Shown here: positions 28,400 through 38,843 of the stretch, piece after piece
Layout: each line of letters opens with the position of its first letter
How positions within the stretch are numbered: position 1 is the stretch's first letter
Program-made: the position numbers and the translations under genes
Notes under the pieces: generated by a model
What the model saw: the letters and a program-made list of their open reading frames with translations, nothing else
The model's database searches: none
Told to the model about the DNA's origin: nothing
Source of the DNA: Leishmania martiniquensis
Lineage: Eukaryota > Euglenozoa > Kinetoplastea > Trypanosomatida > Trypanosomatidae
Length of the DNA stretch: 64,000 nt
Assembly: GCF_017916325.1 (NCBI RefSeq)
Contig: NC_090170.1
Coordinates: forward strand, 932,001-996,000
Direction of reading: 5' to 3'

Positions 28400-31300
28400 A
28401 TGCAAAGCCATCTCGCAGCAGTGTCACCGCTTACTGCCGCGGCCAGTGCGGCCACCGCGCACGGCGCAGCTACCTCCGCAAAGACGGATGCCTCAGCGGC
28501 AAGCAAATTTGAAGCTTGCTGCCGTGCACTCAGTCACAAGGTCAATAGGACTGTTGTGGAGCAGCTGCCCGTGCTGCAGAGTGGCTCCATTGTGGACCTC
28601 TCACACAACTACGTTGGCGCCGCCGGGTTTCAGGCGATTGCGGTTATACTTCCGCACAACCCAAATGTAACTGAGGTGCGCGCGCCGCGCAATGGCATCA
28701 CGAATGATGCTGTCGTGCTCTTCTGCAGGGCTATGCGACGGCACCAGCATCTGTCTGTCTTGGACTTATCCGACAACAAGGAAATCTCTTTGGCCGGCGG
28801 GCTTGCGCTTGTCAGCCTAGCACAGCAGACCCCGTCGCTGCGAGTGGTGAATATGTGTGGTACACACGTACCTGCAGCGGTGCTGAGAAAGCTGACGCGC
28901 GCTCTCGAGTACAATGCGTCACACTACAGATCCACTGCTCCCCGCATTGGCGTTGCACAGCCAGCCGCCTCCGCAGCTGCCCCACCGTCGGCATCCCGAT
29001 CACGCGCTGCTGTCGCGCCGGCTGATGAGACAGAGACACTGCAGACTCTTCGCGCGCGGGTGGAGGCGGCACTGGAGGCGGGCTATCTGCTCCCACCAGC
29101 ATCCCCGCAAACAGGCTGGCGTCTGCTTGACGTTCCAATTTTGGCACCACCACTGCTTTTTGACACCGAGATACACTTGCTGCGCAACGAGGTGTTCCCG
29201 AGGCTTAACCAGGAGTTCGCCTCACATCGCCTTTTTCTCTGTCCTGTCGTTGTGGGCGGTGGCGCAGGGGCCGCCAAAGACTGTGATCGGAACAGTGATG
29301 AGACAGAGTGGCAGCAAGCCCGCCGCACAGCTGGCTGTTACAACCGCGCCGTACACTTTCGCCCCACCAGTGATGTTACGTCAGTCGTTCAGCGAGCTCG
29401 GTTTCTGGCGATCGAGCTTGTTGGTGACCGCCCTGGCGACTACGCGCAGCTTCCCGCCAGTGACATGCTGAGGCTGCCGGGTGTCCGTCAGCCCACCACC
29501 CAAACCACAGAAAGCGATTCCGACAAAGAGTCTGAGGAAGCCGCCGCGCCGCTTCAGCCGGTGCTGTACGAGGCGCACGAGGCCGCGCTGCGCTACACTC
29601 GATGGCTTCTCGTGGCGACAAGGCGAGACACGCGGATGCTTCAGATCCCGGCGGCGCTAGCGCCGCTGCTCACCGCCGATCCAGCGGTCGCGCACCCCGA
29701 TCGCCACCGCAACGTCGTACGCACGATCGCCATCGGCGACGAGGACCCGCCCCCGAGCGTCGCAGCAGCAGAGAAGGTTGCCAAAGACAGCAGAGCAGGG
29801 CCCACAGTCATCTCCGTGGATATTCCCACCTCGCTCGAGTGGGACTACGCAACAGAGGAGTATCATTGGAGGCGGCACGTGGCTTGGCGTGAGCATGTTG
29901 TGGCCACGGCGCCGGTGGCGGAGCTGGTCGTGCCGAACTACACTGCGTTGTTCGACTGTATAGACGCGCGGGGTGGCGTGCGGCTGAGGCAGCTTGACGG
30001 ATTTCAAACGGCGGTGTATACTCGAATCCGCACCGTTGTGGAGGCTTGCATCGCCGCGGAGAAGCGCAAATGTGAACGCAGGGATGCAGCCGAGTCAGAC
30101 GCAAGGCCGCACTCACTGAACCAACTACTGGGACGGCTTGGAATGCAACGCGTGTGGGTTTCAACGTACTTGCACGCCCTGGCCGCAGCCAGCAGCGGGG
30201 CGGCAAAGAAGAACGTGATGAACCGCATGATACTGTACGCTGCCAACCCACCAAGCCGTAACATGCTGCTCTTGCACGGCACGGACGCCGCCTCGCTCGC
30301 GAGCTTGATGGCGCGCTGTGCCACTCGCCTACAGACACTGCAGCACGCTTACACAATGGCTGCCTACACGACACGATCAGCCCTCTTGCACGAAGAACCC
30401 AGCGACCTTCGCAGCGTCATGACACACGTCATCTCTCAGCTCACAACAGATGCGGCGGTACTGCGTTACGTAAATGCCGAGGTCGACCTGGAGCGCTTGA
30501 GCGCGTTTTTTCTGCAGCTCATTTCCGGCACTGTGGCTTCAAAGAACACCGGCAAGCTGGCGCCTTCCAGCGCTGCGGCCGCGGCAGCAGCCACGGCTAT
30601 GCACCAGGCAGGGCTTCCAGGCTACGTCGCTCATTATACCTTGGGCGCCGAGGAGACAGCGAGCACTGGCAACACGGCCTCGACCCACGCTTTTGTCGCT
30701 CTGGTGGACGGCTTGGAGGGCTTTGCGACGCCGGTGCAGCCATGTGGTGCCCTGACGCATCCGTCAGGCAGCGGCGGTGCCGAGCCCGCCAGCTGGGCCA
30801 CAGAAGCGATGGTCGCTCAGGCGCCGCATTCGACGCCCTCGTCAACGGCGCCGTGTATATCCAAGACCTCATTGGATGCAAAGATGACTGCGATGGGCGC
30901 GCTGCTGCCTCGCTCACTTGCTCGCAACGTCCGCCTCATCGCCAGCTGCGCACCCGACAGCACGGCCTTTAAGGCGTTCCGCCATCTCGGCCGGGATAGT
31001 GTTGAGATCCTCAGCTTCGGGGCAGTGTCGGCGAACGAGGTCGAGCAGTACCTCTCCCCAGCCTCTCTCGCCCGCTTCGGCCTCGTATTCACCGAGGACG
31101 AGTTCGAGTGTGCTCGCAGCAAGCGCGATGCGCCGATCGCGGAGTACATGAACTACCTGCTCGACGCCGCACGCAGTGTGCACGAGGCGCCCGGTTTCCT
31201 AACGCAGACGCAGGCGATCGTAGCGTTTCCCGAAACCCTCCAGGAGGCTGCGCAGGGTGTGTATGATCGCCTTGTGCGCAACTTTGGCCTTCCGCTCATC

Positions 31301-33766
31301 ACCAACGTCCTTGGTTTGCTGATGGCGTCCCGGTGGGGCCTGCTGCTACCGGAGCTGCGGGACCTATTGCCCACGTTGTCTACATGTCGACTGCAGGAAC
31401 TGCTGCGGCTGCTACGGCCCGCCCTGGAGGCTGAGGCGCCGACTGCGACAGCGGAGATGATGGGCCTTAGTAGCGGCAATGTGCTGCTGGGAGCCGCGCG
31501 TCTGACCGCCCCGTCGTTTCTCAAAGTGGTGGAGCGTGAGCACATCCGGTTACTCGCGGATGAGCTGCAGACCGTGGATGATCAGCGGGTGTGGCACGCG
31601 CAGCTGGCACAGTACTATCTCTCCGTCGTTTACCGGTGGCTTCAGCCTGGGTCGGCGGCGGCGCCCGCCAGAATGCGTCGCGTAGACGATACCTCCGATG
31701 CGGCCGCGCACGTTTGCTCTGGGATACAGGCGCTGCAGCGACGCGCCATGAAGGAGGTAATTTACCACATGACGGAAGGCGGCGACTTTTGGGCACAAAT
31801 AGATGTGACGGTCTTGTCCATCCCTTTCCTGGAGCGTGTGTACGAGTTCGGTCTCGGCTACGCATTTCTGCGCGACCTCACGTCTGCCTTCAACGAGCGC
31901 TACCAGCGCTACCTCCTCGGCGAAGACATTGGCGAGCCATCATGGCAGCAGAGCCAGCTCGCCATGGAAAACGGTGAGGTGAAGATTGCCGACGTGCCGG
32001 TAGACGATGCGGCAGCGGCCAATACTACCGGCTCAGCTCCATCGAGCCGCTACGCCTTGCCTGCAGTGCTGAATCGAATGCGCGACTACATCTGTTTTGC
32101 CCACCAGTACGGCCTGCCTCTGTCTCTGCACCCGTCCCTCGTGGCGCAGGCGGCTTTGCAGACCCCAGCAAGCCTCTTGAACTCTGTGCAGCGCGATGCC
32201 GTCACTTACGTTTACCGGCAGATGCAAGACAGCGGCGGGTGTGGCGCAGACAGGGCATCGCTGTCGCGCATATTCTTCACCCCTGCTGCATCTGCGGCAG
32301 CCCTAACGGCGGGGAAGGAGTCCGCGCACCTGCTCCCCATCACGTGCGCCGCCTATCTGCCGAATCGTCGCTTCATAGTCACGGCTAGTAGGGATCGCTC
32401 GTTGGCTTGGGTGAACCCAGAGAGCGGTTCGGTGGCGTGGTACGCTCGGCAACCAACAGCAGCGGTGGAGTCACTCACTGTGTGTCGCACGAGCGCTTAT
32501 GTCGCTGCCGTCTCTGAGGATCGCACGGTGTGGGTGTACGACGGCGTAAGGGGGACCCTTGTTTCGCAGTGCTGCGGAAGCAAGTTCTTTGATGCTCCCA
32601 TCGCCTCCCTCACCTTCTCGGCTAGGGGGCGCTATCTGTGGGTTGTGACGACGGACGCGCGCGTACGCTGCATTGTCTGCGAGTCAGGTAGGCTGCGTTG
32701 CACGATGGGCCTGTCGGAGATGCTGCAGGAACATGCTAGCGCATCGCCGGAGAGTGGGGAACAGGCGGAGGCGGCGGGCTTAGAGGGCACCGCAAGGGAA
32801 GAGGCAATGCGCCTCAACTGTGCTGAGTGGCGCCACCGCTGCCACTACCTTCATGTCCTCGTGGACGCCGAGGACGACGAGGCCTGGACGACAGTCGTGG
32901 CAACAGAGCTGCGGCAGTGGCGTCTTCGACCGTGTGAGAAGCCGTTGCCGGCCGCAGGAGAAGACAGCTGGGCAACCTCACAAAACGCAGACGTGGCGGT
33001 GTGTGAAGTGACGGCGAGCTGCTCTCTATGCACCTCATCAGCACATCCCTCGGATGGGCCGTTAGGATACAAGTGCGCGGAGCTATGGGAGTCAGCGAGT
33101 GTGCGCCCGCCCCACATGTGCGTGCTGGCGGCGTTGCATGCTGAGCCCGAGGTGCAACTACTCACTGTGCACCCCAGCGGTGGGACTGCCGCAGTGGCGG
33201 TGCGCTGCCCGCTCGTCGCGCCTTTGCTTGCCCATTCAGGGGCGGCGCCAGCGAAGCGTCAAGTCTCCTTAATGAGTACGTCGCCTGACAGTCGATGGGT
33301 CGCTGTCGGATCGACTGACGGCGCGGTTCACCTTTTCTGTGTTGGTGCGGCGTATTGTACATGGCAGCAGCAGCAGCTGCAGCATCGCACAGGCGCAGCC
33401 GTGGTCTGCAGGCCGACATATGTCTACACAAGTCTAATGCCGACACCCGGGATGCGCTCGGCACCGCTGCGCTCTCTCGCGTTTGACCGCTCCAGCCGCT
33501 GCTTGTTGGCTCTTGGCCACAGGCTTGTCTGCTGGCGCTTGCCCTACGCTGCCGCCGTTACGCTCCAGAGTGGTGCAGCGGGGGTCGTACGCAGTACCGC
33601 CGATGGTGAGTACTTGTACGCAAATACACCATTGTCCCTCGCGGTGCTGCCGGCGCCGGCGCCAGGCAAGGATGATGTGGAGCTGCCTCGCAGCATAGCT
33701 GAAGTCGCCATAGGCGACGACACCGGCCGCGTGGTGCTGCTCAACATGTGGTGGCAGACCATGTAG
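28400..33766 (+). CDS. LRR / degenerate NACHT-like (STAND) / WD40 protein
   Basis: The product is 1788 aa. Leucine-rich repeats cover about residues 60-165 (SIVDLSHNYVG, LSVLDLSDNKEIS). A region at about 244-400 resembles the DUF4062/TIR-like part of NWD1 and TEP1-type proteins (LLRNEVFPRLNQEF). An NTPase-like section then runs from about 600 to 1100. Its P-loop position reads LLLHGTDAASLAS from G627, so the lysine and Ser/Thr of Walker A are missing. A Walker-B-like strand ends at D770 (FVALVDGLEGF). A later segment, LARNVRLIASCAPDS (about 838), followed by a helical winged-helix-like part (MASRWGLLLPELRDLLP), matches the STAND order. Residues from about 1310 to the end form WD40 repeats (FIVTASRDRSLAWV, AAVSEDRTVWVYDG, and more near the end). 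Role is unknown; scaffold or sensor is likely. The gene is intact. Confidence 0.75.
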   Translation: MQSHLAAVSPLTAAASAATAHGAATSAKTDASAASKFEACCRALSHKVNRTVVEQLPVLQSGSIVDLSHNYVGAAGFQAIAVILPHNPNVTEVRAPRNGITNDAVVLFCRAMRRHQHLSVLDLSDNKEISLAGGLALVSLAQQTPSLRVVNMCGTHVPAAVLRKLTRALEYNASHYRSTAPRIGVAQPAASAAAPPSASRSRAAVAPADETETLQTLRARVEAALEAGYLLPPASPQTGWRLLDVPILAPPLLFDTEIHLLRNEVFPRLNQEFASHRLFLCPVVVGGGAGAAKDCDRNSDETEWQQARRTAGCYNRAVHFRPTSDVTSVVQRARFLAIELVGDRPGDYAQLPASDMLRLPGVRQPTTQTTESDSDKESEEAAAPLQPVLYEAHEAALRYTRWLLVATRRDTRMLQIPAALAPLLTADPAVAHPDRHRNVVRTIAIGDEDPPPSVAAAEKVAKDSRAGPTVISVDIPTSLEWDYATEEYHWRRHVAWREHVVATAPVAELVVPNYTALFDCIDARGGVRLRQLDGFQTAVYTRIRTVVEACIAAEKRKCERRDAAESDARPHSLNQLLGRLGMQRVWVSTYLHALAAASSGAAKKNVMNRMILYAANPPSRNMLLLHGTDAASLASLMARCATRLQTLQHAYTMAAYTTRSALLHEEPSDLRSVMTHVISQLTTDAAVLRYVNAEVDLERLSAFFLQLISGTVASKNTGKLAPSSAAAAAAATAMHQAGLPGYVAHYTLGAEETASTGNTASTHAFVALVDGLEGFATPVQPCGALTHPSGSGGAEPASWATEAMVAQAPHSTPSSTAPCISKTSLDAKMTAMGALLPRSLARNVRLIASCAPDSTAFKAFRHLGRDSVEILSFGAVSANEVEQYLSPASLARFGLVFTEDEFECARSKRDAPIAEYMNYLLDAARSVHEAPGFLTQTQAIVAFPETLQEAAQGVYDRLVRNFGLPLITNVLGLLMASRWGLLLPELRDLLPTLSTCRLQELLRLLRPALEAEAPTATAEMMGLSSGNVLLGAARLTAPSFLKVVEREHIRLLADELQTVDDQRVWHAQLAQYYLSVVYRWLQPGSAAAPARMRRVDDTSDAAAHVCSGIQALQRRAMKEVIYHMTEGGDFWAQIDVTVLSIPFLERVYEFGLGYAFLRDLTSAFNERYQRYLLGEDIGEPSWQQSQLAMENGEVKIADVPVDDAAAANTTGSAPSSRYALPAVLNRMRDYICFAHQYGLPLSLHPSLVAQAALQTPASLLNSVQRDAVTYVYRQMQDSGGCGADRASLSRIFFTPAASAAALTAGKESAHLLPITCAAYLPNRRFIVTASRDRSLAWVNPESGSVAWYARQPTAAVESLTVCRTSAYVAAVSEDRTVWVYDGVRGTLVSQCCGSKFFDAPIASLTFSARGRYLWVVTTDARVRCIVCESGRLRCTMGLSEMLQEHASASPESGEQAEAAGLEGTAREEAMRLNCAEWRHRCHYLHVLVDAEDDEAWTTVVATELRQWRLRPCEKPLPAAGEDSWATSQNADVAVCEVTASCSLCTSSAHPSDGPLGYKCAELWESASVRPPHMCVLAALHAEPEVQLLTVHPSGGTAAVAVRCPLVAPLLAHSGAAPAKRQVSLMSTSPDSRWVAVGSTDGAVHLFCVGAAYCTWQQQQLQHRTGAAVVCRPTYVYTSLMPTPGMRSAPLRSLAFDRSSRCLLALGHRLVCWRLPYAAAVTLQSGAAGVVRSTADGEYLYANTPLSLAVLPAPAPGKDDVELPRSIAEVAIGDDTGRVVLLNMWWQTM

Positions 33767-35942
33767 GGAGGTGAATGGGAAAGGCGGTCTAAAAAGTGTT
33801 GCAGGAGGAGTGATGTAGTGATCCGTTGCATGTTCCGGTAAGACAACGCGGTCGTAGACGGCTTCGGCACATGCGTGCCCCCCCTTTTTTCTTTCGTGCT
33901 TGACTTTGCACTCTCTGTTCGATTCGCGTCGATACGGAATGAGGACCTCTGCGACGCTGCAAATATATCAGCCGACTGGCTGCCGTTTCGTTCTTTGCAT
34001 TTCGATGTGTTTTCCCATGTGGCGCCCCTTTTCTGCGCAAATTTCTTCGCGTTTCTCTTGCTCACTCCCATAACATGTCTGCGTATGTGTGTGTCGCCGC
34101 TCCGTTGGCCTGACTTCCTTTCTCTGCACCACGCTACGACCCCCCCTCCTCCTCCTGATGACGAGCCATAGGGCGAGAAGAAACTGTAAGGACGTGATGG
34201 GAAGGGTTGCAGAACTGATCTGCGTGCGCCCCCAACGGTTTACACACCCCTTCCCCTCCCTACGTGTGCTAGGGAGCGTTAGGAGCACCGTCTTGCTGCG
34301 CCGTAATTACTTCCGTTTCCCAAAGAGGTATGATGTATAGAAGAAAAGGCGCGTCTCTCTTTCTCATCTTCATAGAGTTTGGAATCCCCCCTTCATCGTT
34401 TCCTCCTTGAATGGATGCCACGCTCGCATGTATGTGCGTGTGTGTGCAATGAGGGAGGGGAGGGGGAGTTCTAGGGGAGGGCTGCGGTGGGGCCTTTTTT
34501 CTTTCGCTGCTCGACCGCTGGACTCGCACCCCCGCTCCCCTCAGCGACTCAGTCATGTATCCTTGGCGCTTCTCCTCTCTTCTTTGTATTCGCTTTTTTC
34601 CCCACTCCCTCTCAGCGTGGCGTACCGTTGGCGGCTCACTTGGCTCGGCTGGGAAAGAGCGAAGAAAAAGGCAAAAAATACGAAAAAGGCCAAACGAAAG
34701 AAGGAGTTCGGGAGACGACAGAGCAAGCGGCGCAACGCCCGTCCAGCACCCTCGCACACGGACACAGACACACCTACCCAGGAGATGTTCACGCGTCCCC
34801 GGAGCGACAGGCTCTGCAAAAAAAAAAGTATGCGAGAAGGGAAGAAACGCGCAATGCACACTGAACAACATCCCTCTCCCTGTTGCAGTGGTGCGTTTTC
34901 GCTCTCTTGATCGCAATGGTGAGAAGAGAGAGGAGGGAGCGAGAGCGAGGTCGGCTGATCAGTGGAGTGATCACTCGCCCCTCCTGAACTAACCCCTCTG
35001 TGCCATTTTCTTCAGGCGCACGTCGACCAATGCAATCGCCGAAACCCTCCGCTGTTTTGCCGCCTGCCTTCTCGCTCTTTCTGTCACTCATCAGCGCGGC
35101 CGCCATTGCCAGTTTGCCGAGAGCACGCTCTCGGTGATACGTGAAGGCCCACGTATGCGTGAGAGGTTGTTGGAGTGAATTGCCCCCTTTCTCTGCACAC
35201 ATTCTCGCACCCTCACATCCACGGCAGCGGGACTAGTAGTTTTAACGCGCGTAAGAGGCAAAGATTAGGCGCCGTAAGCGAAGGCGTGCGTACATGAAGT
35301 GTGGCGGATACGTAGCGGACGTGGCCGTTTAGAGTCGAGTATGGTGGGGATTGTGCCTGCGTGATTCTTACCGTTTTCAATTACATCTCAGTTGCCCTTT
35401 CCCTTCTTTCGCATTGCCGATTGCTCTTCCACGCTCAGACCGGCCGCGTGTCTGTGCATGTGCGTGTTGGTCTCCCTCTCTCTCCTCGTGCGTGTGTGTT
35501 TGTGTGTTGGTGTACATGAGCGCACACTGCAAGATCGAATCGTGGCTACCGCGTTCGTGTTAGCTTGCTTACCTGTGCCGCGGTGGCCGTCTACCCGCAG
35601 CCAGGAACCGCGCAAAGGCGAAAAGAATTAGGCGCCCTTGTCTTGGCGCCCTTTTCTCCCCCCTCCCCCCATTGATAGGCACGTGCCTGCGCTTGCTGCA
35701 GTGCGCCTACCCCCTCCCTCCCTCCCTCTCCACCATTACTTCCACACCACGTACTCACGGTGAGCGCTCCGCCGTGTTTTGCATCATCTCTGTGCGCACT
35801 CAGAGCAAAGAGAGGGGGAAAAGAAGCGAGACGAGTGCTTCCATCAGATCTCCGCAGCCTGAGCTGAGGGCCTTCGCTTTCACGGAGAGCGAAAAGGCAA
35901 ACGCAATCTTGCACGCTCACCTACGCCCCATTGTGAGGTATC
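33767..35942. other. Gene-free spacer before ubiquitin protease gene
   Basis: No gene is seen. There is a guanine-run cluster at 34453-34481, a purine-rich stretch at 34640-34730, and C/T-rich DNA at 35640-35760. A candidate acceptor AG lies at 35856-35857, 86 bases before the next ATG. Confidence 0.55.
34453..34481 (+). other. G-quadruplex motif in spacer
   Basis: Guanine runs occur at 34453-34455, 34457-34460, 34462-34466, 34474-34477 and 34479-34481, separated by loops of 1, 1, 7 and 1 bases. It is about 700 bases past the LRR/WD40 gene stop and on the transcribed sense strand. Confidence 0.6.
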
Positions 35943-38843
35943 ATGTCGCAAGAGCAGCAGCAGCTGTCTCGTTGCTCAAGAGGGCGGCAGGCGTCAGGCT
36001 TCCTTGCTGGTGGGAGCCTGACACCCTCGCAAGGGGAGGAATTTTCTCTGCATTCAAAGGCACGGCTTCTCTCCGACACCGCCTGCAGCGCTTCGTCGCG
36101 CAGTCAGCGGCAACAAGGCGGCGCCCTCATGAAGCCAAAGTCTTTCCTTCCTTTCAGGCCTTCTGATGAGCGCTCTTCTACACAGCGCACCCCCGTAAGG
36201 TCAGGCGGAGCTGGCACGCCCGCTGCCGCAGGCGCAGCGTCCACCCCTGTTTTCTCTGCGCAGGCGTACCATATCAAAGAAGCTCGAAACGAAGACGGCG
36301 GCTTTATGTCGTGCGTAAATGGCCGTCACAACTGTGACTGCGAGTCTCTGAGTAGGTCACCCCGTGCTGCCTGCGACCTCACCATGCCTCCAGCACAAAG
36401 CGCTTCAAAGGCGGTTGACAAGAGCGGCGAGCAGCCAAACGTCATCGGCACCAGCTCCTTGCCGGCAGCAGCGGAAGCTGACCTTCGTGCCGATTCACAT
36501 GTGTCCGCGGACAGCGCATCGACGAATGGGCCACCGGTAGGCTCCTCGATGACTGTGTCGCGCAACATGCCCATGTCTACAGCGACCGGGGGGCTTACGG
36601 CCTCGGATCCCTTCACTCAGCGACCGCTGAGCATGTCGAGGCGAGGCGCTGGAAACGGGTCTGATGGATTGAAGACGAGTGCCGGAGGAGCGTTACCGTT
36701 CAGCCGAAACGACGGAGCTATGCCCGCTTGTGCGGGGACTCCACTGGTAGGATGCCGAAGCGGCTCTCTTCACACCTCATCATCTAGCGCCGTGGCGAAG
36801 AACACGACCACACCGCCCCCGCCAGCGCGCTTGCACCTACTTCCAAGAGACCTTTTCTCTTCTAGTACTCCCGCCGCGCGAGCGATCTCCCCTCCACACC
36901 TCTCACGACGGTGGAACCGCCATACCAGAAACACAGCAGCGGGCAACACGCGCGCCGCTCGCGTCGCGCCTGCTGCACTTCAGCAATCACCTTCTTCGCA
37001 AAGCATCTGCGAAGGGCCTGCTTCCGATGTGACATCGTCGGTGAGTACGGCACCGAGTGCGCAAGGACTGACTGGGGCAGGCTCTGCAGGGCCGCTATTG
37101 GTGACACCGGCGCTATCGCATGGCGACAGCTCGACTTCGCCACACCAGCACCTCCCTCTATTGAGTGCGTCCAATTCCTCGCAGTCGCGCGCGCCGGTGA
37201 TGACTGTGGCCAAAGAGGATAGCACAGAGAGCATCGAAAATTTATCTGAAACCGCCTCTTCCGCCTCTCCCGCACCACGCTTCCATACCCAATCGCCGCC
37301 ACTGCTGCAGCCGGGCGTCCCGGTGCTGGCCAACGCGTCGTCACCGGCACTGGCTGATCGCCACGCGTCTTCTGTGACGACGGCGGTAGACACGCTCTCT
37401 GTGGTTCAGCTGCACACCGTGCCGCTTCCCCTGCGCAATTTCGGTGCAACGTGCTACCTGAACGCGGTTGTGCAATGTCTGCTATGCACACCGGGCCTGC
37501 TGCGCACGTTGGACAAGGATCGTCAGCGTATTGTCCACGAATGGGAGGTGGAGCGTCTCTCCGCAACGACCCGTGCCCCAGGCAACGCTCACCGGCGAAG
37601 CTGTGCAGAACGCAAGGCGCCGGCGACCTCTTCGTTGATTGATCTGGGCACCGCCCGCCCCGCGCACCGCATCCCGGTCCCTCAGTTGCTTCTCAGCCTC
37701 AAGGCGGCTTGCGCGGCGTGCAACGGTGAGTTCATGTCAAATGGGCAGAACGACGCGCACGAGTTCCTCATCACGCTGCTGGGAGTGATCGATAGAGAGG
37801 TGCACCGCGGCAAGCCTGGCAGCTACGAGGCCGTCAAGGACGTGGAGGGTGAGAAGAAGAGCGACGCCTACGAGCGATGGGTGCGCCGGCTTCGGCAGGA
37901 AAACAACTCAACTGTGTATGACTTTTTCGGTGGTGTGACCGGCTCCACTGTGAAGTGCGCGAGCTGTCAACTGATTTCCTACCGGTTTGCGGCACTGCTA
38001 GACATTTCGTTGCCCATTACGTACCGTTCCCGCAGTTACAGCGGCAAAGCCGCCAGCGCATCATCCTCCGAGACACACGAAGACATCCCACGGGCAGGCG
38101 GAGCCGCCGCCGTTGACGAGCTGCTGCGCGAGATGTTCTTTAGTGAGCGCGGAGAGTTTTTGAGTGGTGCGATGCAGGTGACGTGCGACCGCTGCAAGAA
38201 GCTGCGGGACAAAACAATCTGGCACTCGATGGAGCAGTGGCCGCCGGTCTTGATACTGCATCTCAAGCGCTTCAACAACGCCGGAGTGAAGAATGAGGCG
38301 GCGGTGGTGTTTCCCTACACGTTTCGCCCCTTCGAGGCTGTCAAATATCAGTTGTACGCCATCTGCTGCCACCGCGGCACCTCCTCCTACGGGCATTACA
38401 CATCCTACACCTACGTGCAGGGGCAGGGCGAGGCATCCGCAGCGTGCCATAGCGCCCCGGCTGCTGCGGAATCCTCAGAGTCATCTGAGCCCTCATGGAG
38501 AGGCACGAACGAAGGCCATGCAGTGAGTACCCAGAAGCTTCAGGACAGCGACCGTGCAAACGGCTTCAGTAGAGAAAACGGTGACGGTGTCGAGGGGAGG
38601 AGTGAGGGCAGCAGCCGGAATAGGAACGGAAAGGCCGATGGGAACAGTTGGCGCTCGACAGAGGAGACGACGGCAAGGGCCGGCAGATGGTATCTCTGCA
38701 ACGACGACAAGATTACCGAAGTGAGGGCGTTGGATGTGCTGTCGATGACGAAGGAGGCATACATTCTCTTCTATTTCCGCGTCGACGGCAGACGTGCGAG
38801 AAACGCTTCATCGAGAGCCTCTGTACAGGGAGAATGCCCGTGA
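35943..38843 (+). CDS. Ubiquitin-specific protease (peptidase family C19)
   Basis: The product is 966 aa, a deubiquitinase that should cleave ubiquitin from proteins. The first 490 residues are Ser/Ala/Pro-rich and probably disordered. The catalytic domain starts at LPLRNFGATCYLNAVVQCLL with catalytic C504 and the oxyanion-hole Asn in RNFGATC. The QNDAHEFL block follows, then the finger zinc ribbon (C672, C675, C748, C751), LILHLKRFNN, the His box SSYGHYTSYTYV with H818, and GRWYLCNDDKITEV with N920 in the Asp/Asn position of the triad. All catalytic residues are present. A hydrophilic, Ser/Glu/Gly-rich insertion of about 85 residues separates the His and Asn boxes. No transmembrane segment or ubiquitin-like domain is seen. 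A later in-frame ATG at 36129 cannot be excluded as the start. The closest human USP cannot be named from sight. Confidence 0.93.
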   Translation: MSQEQQQLSRCSRGRQASGFLAGGSLTPSQGEEFSLHSKARLLSDTACSASSRSQRQQGGALMKPKSFLPFRPSDERSSTQRTPVRSGGAGTPAAAGAASTPVFSAQAYHIKEARNEDGGFMSCVNGRHNCDCESLSRSPRAACDLTMPPAQSASKAVDKSGEQPNVIGTSSLPAAAEADLRADSHVSADSASTNGPPVGSSMTVSRNMPMSTATGGLTASDPFTQRPLSMSRRGAGNGSDGLKTSAGGALPFSRNDGAMPACAGTPLVGCRSGSLHTSSSSAVAKNTTTPPPPARLHLLPRDLFSSSTPAARAISPPHLSRRWNRHTRNTAAGNTRAARVAPAALQQSPSSQSICEGPASDVTSSVSTAPSAQGLTGAGSAGPLLVTPALSHGDSSTSPHQHLPLLSASNSSQSRAPVMTVAKEDSTESIENLSETASSASPAPRFHTQSPPLLQPGVPVLANASSPALADRHASSVTTAVDTLSVVQLHTVPLPLRNFGATCYLNAVVQCLLCTPGLLRTLDKDRQRIVHEWEVERLSATTRAPGNAHRRSCAERKAPATSSLIDLGTARPAHRIPVPQLLLSLKAACAACNGEFMSNGQNDAHEFLITLLGVIDREVHRGKPGSYEAVKDVEGEKKSDAYERWVRRLRQENNSTVYDFFGGVTGSTVKCASCQLISYRFAALLDISLPITYRSRSYSGKAASASSSETHEDIPRAGGAAAVDELLREMFFSERGEFLSGAMQVTCDRCKKLRDKTIWHSMEQWPPVLILHLKRFNNAGVKNEAAVVFPYTFRPFEAVKYQLYAICCHRGTSSYGHYTSYTYVQGQGEASAACHSAPAAAESSESSEPSWRGTNEGHAVSTQKLQDSDRANGFSRENGDGVEGRSEGSSRNRNGKADGNSWRSTEETTARAGRWYLCNDDKITEVRALDVLSMTKEAYILFYFRVDGRRARNASSRASVQGECP

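Noticed and set aside
33917..33925. tRNA B-box-like GTTCGATTC
   Set aside because: No A-box at the right distance and no cloverleaf can be drawn; a similar match at 35533-35541 fails in the same way.
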